Notes: generated by a model from the letters alone, not told the origin. 44,877 nucleotides of DNA from Bacillus sp. ISL-34 (GCF_018613325.1 NZ_JAGGQJ010000012.1:1-44877); one strand, 5' to 3'. Positions 19,819 to 27,956 are shown, numbered from the stretch's first letter. Made by a program: numbers and translations.

Positions 19819-21171
19819 TCACTCTTTGCTTTTCTCTTTTTCTTCAGATGATTTATTGGAGGAATCCTTACTGTCCTCTTCCCCCCCAGAAGTAGATTCG
19901 TTTTCCGCTTCTTCTTCTTTTACTGCAGGTTTTGCTACCGCTGCGCCTTTATCCTCTATATTCGTCTCTGTTGAAGTCTGGTTCTGATCTTGCTGTTCCT
20001 CCAATTGCTTTTGCAATTCCTTTATTTCCTTTTCATATTGGGACAACTCAGTATCGATTTCTTTAATTTGCGTTTCCTTTTCTTCCCCAGAAAGGTTATC
20101 GTCCAACTTAATTTGTTCTTTCTGGTTTACCAGCCCATACATAATCAATTCGCGATCCTCCATGATTCTCGCCAAATCGATCGCGTCCTCGTTCATGCCC
20201 CTGCCTATATAAATCCAATATAAGAGATACTGGCTATCAGTCTGCAAAGTGATTGCATTTTCTACATTCTTCTTCCTGACATCATCTAACGGTTCATAAG
20301 TGACATAGGACTTCGCCAGTTCATATTGAACGACATACGGCATATTTTTCGGATCGTAGTTCTCCAACCGGTCAATCACTTCACTGTATTTTTGTTTTAA
20401 AAAGCTTTCGCCGCTTTCTACATATGCCTCCTGCCTAGGTTGGGAGAAGAATAGTGTGTAAATCGTAAACAACAGCAGTGGCACTAGAACGATCACCGTA
20501 CCCCAAAGTGTATAACGGCCCGTTTTCCATTTCTTTTCAGGGATATGCACAAATGCTTTTTCTTCCTTCTCTAAAGCTTCTATCCGATTTTGAATGACCG
20601 TGGAAAGTTCATCCCAAGTCCCCGATGCCAATATACTTTGTGATTCGTTCGATAGTTTTAGTGTTTTATGGTAAAGCAGATACTCTTCGAATGTATACTG
20701 CCCATCCACAAGTGCCGAAATCGTTGCCTTCGTTTCTTTAAATAGCTCATCTTGATCATGCTCATAAGGAGGCAAACTGTCTTTTACGCCATAATGCAGG
20801 AAATATGGGGCCAAGCTTGAATCAAAAACGATATTTTCCGGACAGATGACTAGTTGCAGGCGACTCAATTCATGATTCCTGATTTTCTTCAAGATTTGAT
20901 AAGACGATAACCATCTACTTAACGGATTTTTATCTTTAGCTGTGGAAAAAACAAAAAAAGAGGCTGGTGGATTTACTCTGATCTGCACCTCGTCCTCTGT
21001 CACTTCTATATGTTTCTGGAGAGCATCATCCGCTTCATGAATAAGCTGTAATTCCAGTGGGTCTTGCATCGATAATTTTGCCCGTTGGAAAACGAACAAA
21101 TGCCCATTATCATCCCTCATCATTGCAGCTTCTGTTTTTTTCTCCAGATATGAGGATTTTTTCTCATCCAT
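19819..21171 (-). CDS. essB: Type VII secretion protein EssB (YukC type)
   Basis: A 450-aa bitopic membrane subunit: a cytosolic pseudokinase domain (about 1-215), one membrane span (about 221-241), and an extracellular helical domain (to about 380) followed by a highly charged Glu/Ser/Lys tail. Such proteins bridge EssC and the EsxA substrate route. It lacks kinase catalytic motifs, as known for EssB/YukC. AAAGGAG lies nine bases before the ATG. The acidic low-complexity tail of about 70 residues looks lineage-specific. It sits between esaB and essC in the usual order. Confidence 0.9.
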   Translation of the reverse strand: MDEKKSSYLEKKTEAAMMRDDNGHLFVFQRAKLSMQDPLELQLIHEADDALQKHIEVTEDEVQIRVNPPASFFVFSTAKDKNPLSRWLSSYQILKKIRNHELSRLQLVICPENIVFDSSLAPYFLHYGVKDSLPPYEHDQDELFKETKATISALVDGQYTFEEYLLYHKTLKLSNESQSILASGTWDELSTVIQNRIEALEKEEKAFVHIPEKKWKTGRYTLWGTVIVLVPLLLFTIYTLFFSQPRQEAYVESGESFLKQKYSEVIDRLENYDPKNMPYVVQYELAKSYVTYEPLDDVRKKNVENAITLQTDSQYLLYWIYIGRGMNEDAIDLARIMEDRELIMYGLVNQKEQIKLDDNLSGEEKETQIKEIDTELSQYEKEIKELQKQLEEQQDQNQTSTETNIEDKGAAVAKPAVKEEEAENESTSGGEEDSKDSSNKSSEEKEKSKE

Positions 21172-21243
21172 TTTATGTAACTCCTTTACCCCTGCTAAAG
21201 GGCTTTAGACTTTTTTCCTATAAAGAGTCCGCATACCAATCCA

Positions 21244-21492
21244 TTAGAGGATCTCAAGGCGGTCCCCCGTCGTAATTCCGCTATCAAGCAGGGTTTCATA
21301 ACCTGAACATACGAACTCTTTATTCTGGACCCGCACCCAATAGCCTTCTTTAGGTGCACTGGCAATATCCTTTACCTGCCATATAATTTCCACTACCTTC
21401 TTGATGGAGCGGTAATTCGACACTTGCAAATCAAATACTTCCCCTGTATACCTGTTTAAATCGATCGTAAGTTGAATATATATGGAAACCAC
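21244..21492 (-). CDS. esaB: Ubiquitin-like type VII protein EsaB (YukD)
   Basis: A small ubiquitin-fold cytosolic protein of the Ess/Yuk system. Residues such as LTIDLNRYTGEVFDLQ, the middle EGYWVRVQNKE, and the end GITTGDRLEIL match B. subtilis YukD closely. The start is uncertain: the frame's only common start is GTG at 21492, which has no spaced ribosome-binding site, whereas AGAGGTGG is placed five bases before an ATA codon at 21483, exactly where the B. subtilis protein begins (MYIDITIDL versus IYIQLTIDL). No ATG is available in this part of the frame. Product is about 79-82 aa. A terminator hairpin separates it from esxA. Confidence 0.88.
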   Translation of the reverse strand: MVSIYIQLTIDLNRYTGEVFDLQVSNYRSIKKVVEIIWQVKDIASAPKEGYWVRVQNKEFVCSGYETLLDSGITTGDRLEIL

Positions 21493-21504
21493 CTCTTTTA
21501 AAAC

Positions 21505-21546
21505 AAAAAAGCACCACGATCTTCATAAAGAGTCGCGGCGCTTTTT
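21505..21546 (-). terminator. Attenuator-like terminator between esxA and esaB
   Basis: The transcript forms AAAAAGCGCCGCGA with TCGTGGTGCTTTTT, a 14-bp stem including two G-U pairs, followed by U-rich sequence. It lies 33 bases after the esxA stop, inside the operon, so most transcripts may end here. Confidence 0.85.
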
Positions 21547-21579
21547 CCTAGAAATATCTTTATCTCATAGACCTAATGA

Positions 21580-21870
21580 TTATCCGCGAATTTGACTAGC
21601 AATCTGATTATCTGTGTCTTCAAGGATTTGAGCTGATTTATTCAATTGTTGAGAAACTTCATTCAACAAGCGAGCCATATCCATGAATGAAGGCTTTAAT
21701 TCTTCGTACTGACCTACGAAAGCCTCACTGGAAGAACCTTCCCAAATACCAGTTAAATGATCTCTCATTCTATCTAAACGACCAATCATATCCGTTACTT
21801 GTTGGCTCTCATTATCATATTGTCTTGCTACATCTTTCAGTTCCGAAGGTGTTACGCGAATTTGTGACAT
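21580..21870 (-). CDS. esxA: WXG100 secreted protein EsxA (YukE type)
   Basis: A 96-aa helical-hairpin protein exported by the type VII system as a dimer. The WEG motif (W43-E44-G45, the WXG turn) separates two helices of about 38 and 45 residues; there is no signal peptide, as expected. The C-terminal helix ends LEDTDNQIASQIRG. AAAGGAGGAG precedes the ATG, the strongest ribosome-binding site of the cluster. It is the first gene of the operon and is followed by a strong terminator, so it should be made in excess of the machinery. No LXG toxins or other obvious substrates are encoded in the window. Confidence 0.95.
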   Translation of the reverse strand: MSQIRVTPSELKDVARQYDNESQQVTDMIGRLDRMRDHLTGIWEGSSSEAFVGQYEELKPSFMDMARLLNEVSQQLNKSAQILEDTDNQIASQIRG

Positions 21871-22164
21871 AGAAAAAAACTCCTCCTTTTATCTTATATA
21901 GTACATTTTAATAGAACCATACATTTTCTGCCATATAAATAAGCGGAAAGTCGAAAAATGGTAAATTATGATTATGCAAAAAAACCTAAATATGGCATTA
22001 CGAAAGTCTAAGTACCTGTTTTTTCATTTTTTCAAACCCTTTTTTTAATTAATTTTTAACATTTTACTTTTTTATGGCAAAAAAAGTTCCTTATACCCAA
22101 TATTTCCGAACCACAATCCAATATTATGGTTTTCATCATAATAATAGTGACTTTAGACTTTCTT

Positions 22165-22186
22165 TTTAATCAAACGTTTGATTAAA
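22165..22186. promoter_or_regulatory. 22-bp perfect palindrome upstream of esxA
   Basis: TTTAATCAAAC followed directly by GTTTGATTAAA, about 295 bp upstream of the esxA start. It looks like an operator for a dimeric repressor, but there is no T tract and no adjacent regulator gene. The rest of 21872-22278 holds only AT-rich sequence with no clear promoter or gene. Confidence 0.45.
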
Positions 22187-22278
22187 TTTTGAAAAACAAT
22201 CGTTTTCATACTGATCTTCTTACCCCAACCATAAAAAAGGCCATCACAATGAACGCAGGACATTTTTTACAACGATAT

Positions 22279-22457
22279 TTTGACCTGACTCCGCTTTTTT
22301 CGGCCTGCCACCAGCTTTTTTCGACCTACCACTATCATAATTCGACCTATCTCCAATTATTTCGACCTGCCACCATCATAATTCGACCTATCTCCAATTA
22401 TTTCGACCTGCCACCATCATAATTCGACCTATCTCCAATCATACGCAATTTCGGCCT
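22279..22457. repeat. Array of nine TTCGACCT repeats at 20/21-bp spacing
   Basis: Copies of TTCGACCT (variants TTCGGCCT and TTTGACCT) begin at 22279, 22299, 22320, 22341, 22361, 22382, 22402, 22423 and 22450. The first eight are exactly 20 or 21 bp apart. Spacers alternate between ATCTCCAATTAT-like and GCCACCATCATAA-like types, making a 41-bp higher-order unit. It lies between iunH and the type VII operon. It is too short-spaced for CRISPR. Confidence 0.85.
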
Positions 22458-22509
22458 CCTACTACTTAGCTGCAACAGAAAGACGTCATATATTTATTCA
22501 ACAGAAACA

Positions 22510-22547
22510 GGCCATCTCTTCCCAAAGTTTTTGGGAAAAGAGATAGC
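22510..22547 (-). terminator. iunH terminator
   Basis: A long stem, GGC-ATCTCTT-CCCAAA with TTTGGG-AAGAGAT-GCC and small interruptions, lies 28 bases after the iunH stop. The U tract is weak. Confidence 0.7.
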
Positions 22548-22574
22548 CTTTATACTTAATATTACGTTGCTTAG

Positions 22575-23489
22575 TCATATAACCCGTTCCAAAAAATGTT
22601 TCACAAACCGGTCACTTTCAACATTCGTACAGACGCGGATTCTAGGTTCGCCACCCTTTTGACCGATTGTCCTGCCTGTTTCTTCACCCTCGGTCACCAC
22701 CTTGACGTTCATCCATTCCGTACTCACAAAATTTGAATCAATCGCAACCCCGACAGCAAGCGGATCATGAAGTGCGCAACCGCCCAAACCTGGATGGGAG
22801 TTTTCATATGCTTTCATATAATAATCGGTCATTTCCGCTAAAAATTCGGCGCTATCCTTACCAGTGGCACGCCAATCATCAAGCTTCGATTTCAGAAGAT
22901 ATGTTTGCAGTGTCACATCAAGCCCCACTAGGCTGATTGGCAGGCCTGAAGCAAATACCTGTTCAGCTGCTTCAGGATCTGAAATTATGTTCGCTTCAGC
23001 ATAAGGGGTTACATTTCCTGGTACGTTTACGGCACCGCCCATAATAACGACCTCTTTTACTAAAGACATGCTCATAGGGGCTTTTTTAATCGCCAATGCG
23101 ATGTTAGTCAGTGGTCCAACTGCAATAATCGTAATTTCATGCGGTCGGCTTTGCATTTGATCGATAATGAAATCTGCTGCATTTCCTTGTGATGCTTTGA
23201 TGGTTGGTTCAAACCGAAGGGTATTTCCTAACCCGTCTTCCCCATGAACATGCTTGGGATATCTCTTCTTCCTTCCGCGCACCAAAGTTTGGTCAGCACC
23301 TTCAAAAACCGGAATGCGCCTATTTAATTTCTCCAAAACGGCAAGCGTATTGCGGGTCGAGTCAACAACTGGCACGTTACCAAAGCAAGTGGTAAATCCG
23401 AGCACTTCCAATTCCGGGGAATTTAAAGCATATGCCATCGCCATGGCATCATCGATCCCAGTATCTACATCAAAAATGATTGGTTTCAA
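22575..23489 (-). CDS. iunH: Inosine-uridine preferring nucleoside hydrolase
   Basis: Cytosolic enzyme that splits ribonucleosides into base and ribose for salvage. The N-terminus carries the calcium-binding DVDTGIDDAMA signature, followed by the family's NTLAVLEKL and GPLTNIALA segments and the late HDPLAVGVAID motif. The frame reaches a TTG at 23507, but the TTG at 23489 is preceded by GGAAGGTG at eight bases and places DVDTGIDDA near residue 6, as usual, giving 304 aa. It is a single-gene unit with its own terminator. The substrate range (purine versus pyrimidine) cannot be told from sequence. Confidence 0.9.
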   Translation of the reverse strand: MKPIIFDVDTGIDDAMAMAYALNSPELEVLGFTTCFGNVPVVDSTRNTLAVLEKLNRRIPVFEGADQTLVRGRKKRYPKHVHGEDGLGNTLRFEPTIKASQGNAADFIIDQMQSRPHEITIIAVGPLTNIALAIKKAPMSMSLVKEVVIMGGAVNVPGNVTPYAEANIISDPEAAEQVFASGLPISLVGLDVTLQTYLLKSKLDDWRATGKDSAEFLAEMTDYYMKAYENSHPGLGGCALHDPLAVGVAIDSNFVSTEWMNVKVVTEGEETGRTIGQKGGEPRIRVCTNVESDRFVKHFLERVI

Positions 23490-23695
23490 TATTTCCACAC
23501 CTTCCAAAACACTTTTTGAGAGCGTTTTAACAAATTCATTGCCTCTCTTTTCTCTTTCTTATGTATAAAGAAACACTGTTTTCCAACTGAATTTTAACAT
23601 TCAACGATAGTCAGTTCCACAGAAAGTTGGGAATAATCATAATTCGCAAACAAATGACAATGCCAGCTCGTTCTTGTATTTACCAGTAAAAATAG

Positions 23696-23725
23696 TTGAC
23701 CGCCCATAAATATCAATGATATAAA
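23696..23725 (+). promoter_or_regulatory. Promoter for the 60-codon gene
   Basis: Plus-strand TTGACC (23696-23701), 18-bp spacer, TATAAA (23720-23725), leaving a leader of about 125 bases before the ATG. The rest of the 23490-23855 gap shows no gene. Confidence 0.5.
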
Positions 23726-23855
23726 AAGTGAAAAGAAGAAGTTGTATCTTAGTTGTGAGTAATTCCTTTTCAACTTGTTCGTGCTATTACATCTACTCCA
23801 AAGGCAGTTATGAATACATGCGTTACGAATTTATGATATCCAAGGTGGAAAAAGG

Positions 23856-24038
23856 ATGAAAATGTTTAAGTTGATTGAAGATGATCCTTCTGCATATAAA
23901 AAAGGAACAAAATTCTTTTTAATATCACATTCAGAGTTCATTGGCGTGAAAAGTTATGTATTGCTGGCTGAAGATTTGAAAAGCAAGATCGAAGTAACGG
24001 AAGATGAATTGAGGAATAAATTCGTTTCCATCCATTGA
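23856..24038 (+). CDS. Small protein of unknown function, 60 aa
   Basis: A plus-strand gene between two minus-strand neighbours. The 60-aa soluble product (about one third charged; contains KKGTKFFLISHSEF and EVTEDELRNKF) matches no family I recognise. AAGGTGGAAAAAGG precedes two nearby ATGs (23856, 23862), a good SigA-type promoter lies upstream, and a strong terminator follows 23 bases past the stop, so it reads as an independent expressed gene rather than chance. The pattern of strand-like and helical stretches suggests a small folded domain. Confidence 0.65.
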   Translation: MKMFKLIEDDPSAYKKGTKFFLISHSEFIGVKSYVLLAEDLKSKIEVTEDELRNKFVSIH

Positions 24039-24061
24039 TCCCCAGCGGCCCATTTAAACTA

Positions 24062-24101
24062 AAAAACGCGGGAATTTCATTTCTGAAATTCCCGCGTTTT
24101 T
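24062..24101. terminator. Bidirectional terminator
   Basis: A perfect 18-bp stem (24062-24079 with 24084-24101), A5 on one side and T5 on the other, around a TTTC loop. It lies between the small plus-strand gene and the glycine betaine transporter gene and serves both. Confidence 0.93.
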
Positions 24102-24102
24102 C

Positions 24103-25830
24103 TTATTTCAAGTCTTCAATCGAATCAATATCGACGTAATCCGGAACGACCAGACCAAGCTTTGTTCCTTCTAAGTTTGGCCCAAGGTCAACCATTTCAT
24201 CTTTATACTTATTATAGTATTCAAGATGTGTTCCCGGTAGCCATGCAGCCACCATTGCGTCCGCACTTCCGTTTGCTACGCCAGCAAACATTGGCCCGAC
24301 TTCCACCTGACTTAATGTTACATCATAGCCATTCTGCTCCAGTACCTTGCTAATCACATTTGTACTGGCAATTTCAGTATCCCAGGCAACATAAACCAGT
24401 TTGATCTTTTCACCATTTCCTGATTGTGCACCTTGGGTCCATTTGGACACTTTGTCCTGATTTTCCTTGATCCATTTTTCTGCTGCTTCTGAAGGGGACA
24501 TCCCATCAGCAACCTTGACCATTACCTCTTCCATATCTCCTGTTTCCCAGTAGAATTGATCAAGGATTTTATAGGCACCGGGCGCATCCTGTTCAAGTCC
24601 TTTTCTGGCAATGGAATTGATGTTTTCAGCCTTGCCGAAGGATTCATTCGGATCCTCGAGATATTTCAAGTCATATGTCGAGAACATCCAATGCGGTGAC
24701 CATCCAGTAACGACGATCGGTTCTTTTTTATCCATTGCTTTTTTCAATTCTGCAACCATCGCTGCCGATGACCCTTCAACCACGTTCCAATCATCCAGCT
24801 TGTAATCATCTATAGCCGTTTTAGTCAACTTCATTATTCCTGCTCCAGGTTCAATTCCGATGATTTCAAAATTGGCTTTGGCAGCAAAACTGTTTTGATC
24901 CCCGTTCACCGCTTTTTCTTTTGTAAAGGTACCGAACAGTGCAGCACCCACAACAAGTAAAGCCAAAATCGTAAAAATGATTTTCCTGCTAACGATATGT
25001 TCGTAAGCGGGTTTACGTAGGTTTTGCGTGATACGATCGAGAATGATTGCAATGATTACGATGGATAATCCTGCTTCAAATCCTTGTCCCACATTAATTT
25101 GGCTGACAGCCCTGTAGACATCCGCCCCAAGTCCGGGTGCTCCAACCAATGAGGCTGTAACAACCATGGATAATGCCAGCATGATGCTTTGGTTAACTCC
25201 TGCCATAATCGTTGGAGTAGCCAACGGTATTTGTACCTTGAATAACTTTTGGCTGCTTGTTGAACCAAAAGCATCAGATGCCTCTATCAAATCATTAGGC
25301 ACTTCCTGAATCCCAAGATTGGTCATTCGGATTGTCGGTGCGATCGCGAAAATGAATGACGCGATGATCCCAGGCACTACCCCTATTCCAAAGAATAAAA
25401 TCGAAGGAATCAAATAAACGAATGCAGGCATCGTCTGCATGAAATCCAAGATTGGGGTTACGATATTGCGCACGGTTTTATTTTGGGCACACCATATTCC
25501 GATCGGTATCCCAATCAATATGGTGAGGAATCCTGACAAAATAACGATCGCCAGTGTTTGGATGCTTGATTCCCAATAACCAAGATTATCAATCAATAGT
25601 AAGCTGATTAGTGTAAATATTCCCAATGTCCATTTGCTTGTATAGGTAACCAGAAGGGTCAGGACGATGATTAAAACGATCGAAGGTCCAGCACTCATTA
25701 CATCGACCAAGATATTCAATAAACCCTCAATCACATTCGTTATAAATGTAAATAATCCAGCAAATACAATGGTTATCCAATCCACTAAAGAATCGACCCA
25801 TTCTCCTAGTGGGATTTTCGGCATATTCAT
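24103..25830 (-). CDS. opuAB: Glycine betaine transporter, permease fused to binding protein
   Basis: Membrane component of an OpuA-type ABC importer for glycine betaine/proline betaine, used in osmoprotection. The N-terminal part (about 1-300) is an OpuAB/ProW permease with the EAA-like LIEASDAFGSTSSQKLFKVQ loop; after a last span at about 280-300, residues 320-575 are an OpuAC-like substrate-binding domain with aromatic ligand-binding segments GWSPHWMFS, AWDTEIAS and AWLPGTHLEYY. In B. subtilis these are separate proteins; the fusion is the layout of Lactococcus OpuABC (about 573 aa). The frame extends to 25854 inside the ATPase gene, but the ATG at 25830 lies just past the opuAA stop with GGAGAG upstream. 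A terminator follows immediately. Confidence 0.9.
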   Translation of the reverse strand: MNMPKIPLGEWVDSLVDWITIVFAGLFTFITNVIEGLLNILVDVMSAGPSIVLIIVLTLLVTYTSKWTLGIFTLISLLLIDNLGYWESSIQTLAIVILSGFLTILIGIPIGIWCAQNKTVRNIVTPILDFMQTMPAFVYLIPSILFFGIGVVPGIIASFIFAIAPTIRMTNLGIQEVPNDLIEASDAFGSTSSQKLFKVQIPLATPTIMAGVNQSIMLALSMVVTASLVGAPGLGADVYRAVSQINVGQGFEAGLSIVIIAIILDRITQNLRKPAYEHIVSRKIIFTILALLVVGAALFGTFTKEKAVNGDQNSFAAKANFEIIGIEPGAGIMKLTKTAIDDYKLDDWNVVEGSSAAMVAELKKAMDKKEPIVVTGWSPHWMFSTYDLKYLEDPNESFGKAENINSIARKGLEQDAPGAYKILDQFYWETGDMEEVMVKVADGMSPSEAAEKWIKENQDKVSKWTQGAQSGNGEKIKLVYVAWDTEIASTNVISKVLEQNGYDVTLSQVEVGPMFAGVANGSADAMVAAWLPGTHLEYYNKYKDEMVDLGPNLEGTKLGLVVPDYVDIDSIEDLK

Positions 25831-25834
25831 TGAA

Positions 25835-27040
25835 TTATTCACTCTCCATTTCATTCAAGGAATCTTTATTTCCTGCCAAGGCACCGATAACGGCTCCGCG
25901 AAGAAGAATTCCTTTAATTCTGTTCTGATCATCGATGACTGAGATTGGCAAGCTTGAAGTCGCCATCACATCCATGAGGTTTCCAAGTAATTCATCCTCT
26001 TTTACAGTTGGGATATCGGTTGACATCACTTCAGAAATCGATTGGTTATTGCTCATTGCCTGACGTGCCTGTTCAGCAGTCACGGCCCCCAATAACTTCT
26101 GCTTCCTATCCACAACAAAAATGCTGGAATACCCTTGTTTGCGCATGATTTCCAAGGCAACCCTCGGACCTCTGTCCACCGCGATCTTCTCTGGGCGTAT
26201 CATTACATGAGACGCTGTCAATACTTTTGATAGATCAACATCTTCCACAAACCTCTCGACAAATTCATTGGCCGGATTCATCATGATTTGTTCAGGGGTT
26301 CCCAGTTGAATTACACTTCCATCTTTCATAAGGGCAATTCTATCCCCGATTCTTAATGCTTCATCAAGATCATGGGTAATGAAAATGATCGTTTTTTTGT
26401 ACTGATCTTGGATTTGAATCAGTTCATCCTGCATATCCTTACGAATCAATGGATCAAGGGCGCTGAAGGCTTCATCCATCAATAGGATATCCGTATCACT
26501 TGCGAGTGCCCGCGCTAACCCAACCCTTTGCTGCATACCGCCGCTAAGCTGTGATGGCAGCTGATTTTCGTAGCCTTTCAATCCAACGGCCTCAAGAGCC
26601 TTCATCGCATTTTCATGACGTTTTGCCGGATCCACTTTTTGAATTTCGAGCCCGAATTCAGCGTTTTCCAATATCGTTTTATGCGGAAATAAAGCAAAGT
26701 TCTGGAAGACCATGCTTATTTTCTTTTGTCTGACTTCCCTTAAGCGGGCTGCGTTCATCTTCACGATATCTTCATCATCAATTAAAATTTCACCCAAAGT
26801 GGGATCGATCAAACGATTGAACATGCGGATCAAAGTGGATTTCCCGCTTCCTGATAGGCCCATGATGACAAAAATCTCGCCGGGATAAATCTCGAAATTA
26901 ACATTATTAACTCCGACCGTTTGTCCCGTTTTCTTCAAGATTTCTTTTTTCGTTTTGCCTTGCTTCAATAAGTCTGTTGCTGCTTTTGGAGATTTGCCAA
27001 AAATTTTCGAGACATTTCTGACTTCTACATACGGCTTCAT
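25835..27040 (-). CDS. opuAA: Glycine betaine ABC transporter ATPase with CBS domains
   Basis: Cytosolic ATPase of the OpuA importer. Walker A GLSGSGKST, Q-loop region, signature LSGGMQQR, Walker B ILLMDEAFSALDP and the H-loop FITHDLDEAL are intact. Two CBS domains fill about residues 280-395; in OpuA-type transporters these sense ionic strength or bind c-di-AMP. ATG at 27040 follows GAGGTGA; a TTG one codon upstream is less likely. Length, 401 aa, is slightly shorter than B. subtilis OpuAA (418). It is first in a two-gene operon whose upstream region is unusually long and contains paired repeats. Confidence 0.93.
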   Translation of the reverse strand: MKPYVEVRNVSKIFGKSPKAATDLLKQGKTKKEILKKTGQTVGVNNVNFEIYPGEIFVIMGLSGSGKSTLIRMFNRLIDPTLGEILIDDEDIVKMNAARLREVRQKKISMVFQNFALFPHKTILENAEFGLEIQKVDPAKRHENAMKALEAVGLKGYENQLPSQLSGGMQQRVGLARALASDTDILLMDEAFSALDPLIRKDMQDELIQIQDQYKKTIIFITHDLDEALRIGDRIALMKDGSVIQLGTPEQIMMNPANEFVERFVEDVDLSKVLTASHVMIRPEKIAVDRGPRVALEIMRKQGYSSIFVVDRKQKLLGAVTAEQARQAMSNNQSISEVMSTDIPTVKEDELLGNLMDVMATSSLPISVIDDQNRIKGILLRGAVIGALAGNKDSLNEMESE

Positions 27041-27263
27041 CAAGTCACCTCATTCTAATAGTTGCCCATATGATATTCAGTTTTGCTGAATTCCCCCGTT
27101 TTATGCGAGTGATGATTATTAATGCACAAGTACCTTGAAATAACCGAAATTCTACCCCATTACTTTTTAAAAGCGGAAGTGGCACAGGGAATAACGTGGA
27201 AAGAAAAATAATCTAAATTTATTATTCCCAAGAAGTAATTCTTTACTTGGATTATATTATGTG

Positions 27264-27422
27264 TGATAAATTGAGCATTTCAGGTAGGGAAAAAGAGGTG
27301 CAATCACAACTGAGGAAACAAGCAGGCACAACATATACCAACTGTAATATAAACGATTTCCACTTAGAGTTTTGTCCAGATGGACTTACGACTACCCTCT
27401 AAAGTACTTCATTTCCTTAACC
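27264..27422. repeat. Diverged repeat copy A upstream of opuAA
   Basis: About 160 bp that realigns with copy B at 27493-27656 along its whole length. Shared blocks include AAAGAGGTGCAAT, ACAACTGAGGAAAC, CAGGCACA, TAGAGTTTTGT and CTAAAGTACTT. It contains potential stems GTGC/GCAC and GTCC/GGAC (27374-27385). No protein reading or known riboswitch is recognised. Confidence 0.7.
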
Positions 27423-27492
27423 AGGTGGAATGATACTTGCAGTGCAGTATAACACCAAAACGCATAGAAATATGATTATGGGATTCCCAATG

Positions 27493-27656
27493 TGACTAAT
27501 TTGAGCTTTGCAGGGAAAAGAGGTGCAATACAACTGAGGAAACTAACAGGCACAGCATATATCAACTGAAATATAATGGTTTTTTATTTTAGAGTTTTGT
27601 TCACTCCCCGCATACGGAATGAACCTGTATCCCTAAAGTACTTAATTACCTTAACA
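27493..27656. repeat. Diverged repeat copy B upstream of opuAA
   Basis: Second copy, same orientation, start to start 229 bp from copy A. The hairpin corresponding to GTCC/GGAC in copy A is GTTC/GAAC here, a compensating change. The remainder of the 27041-27956 gap shows no supported gene; one 63-codon minus-strand ORF lacks a ribosome-binding site. Confidence 0.7.
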
Positions 27657-27956
27657 AAGAATGAATATAAGTTCAAATGATGTGGGGCGGAATTCTTGCC
27701 TAAAAAGCCCATTTTCGCCACCGATTCCAAAGGTTCCGAAAGACTCTAAAAACCTTGATGTACCAACACTTTGGCTTCTTATAATTATAAACGCCCATCA
27801 TCCGCCACAAATTTTTTTCAGTTTTTTTTAATTCCATAATGATCCAAAAAACGGAAAAAGCGATTTCCAGTAAAAATAACGGGTAATCCATACTTTTTTT
27901 ATAGGTTATGTTTTATGCAGACATACATGGAAATGTGTCACAAATACAGAAAAAAA

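Noticed and set aside
22189..22422. 77-codon plus-strand ORF running through the 20/21-bp repeats
   Set aside because: Its protein repeats only because the DNA does, it has no ribosome-binding site, and it starts inside AT-rich non-coding sequence.
22279..22457. Repeat array considered as CRISPR
   Set aside because: Repeat units are only 8 bp conserved with 12-13-bp spacers that are themselves repeated, and no cas genes are present.
27264..27656. Paired repeats considered as lysine or other known riboswitches because of the AGAGGTGC block
   Set aside because: Only that short block resembles the lysine element; the other conserved parts of the L box and of the SAM, c-di-AMP and preQ1 classes are missing.
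27700..27891. 63-codon minus-strand ORF with a hydrophobic start and basic end
   Set aside because: No ribosome-binding site before its ATG, no promoter seen, and no recognisable family; the composition could arise from AT-rich sequence.
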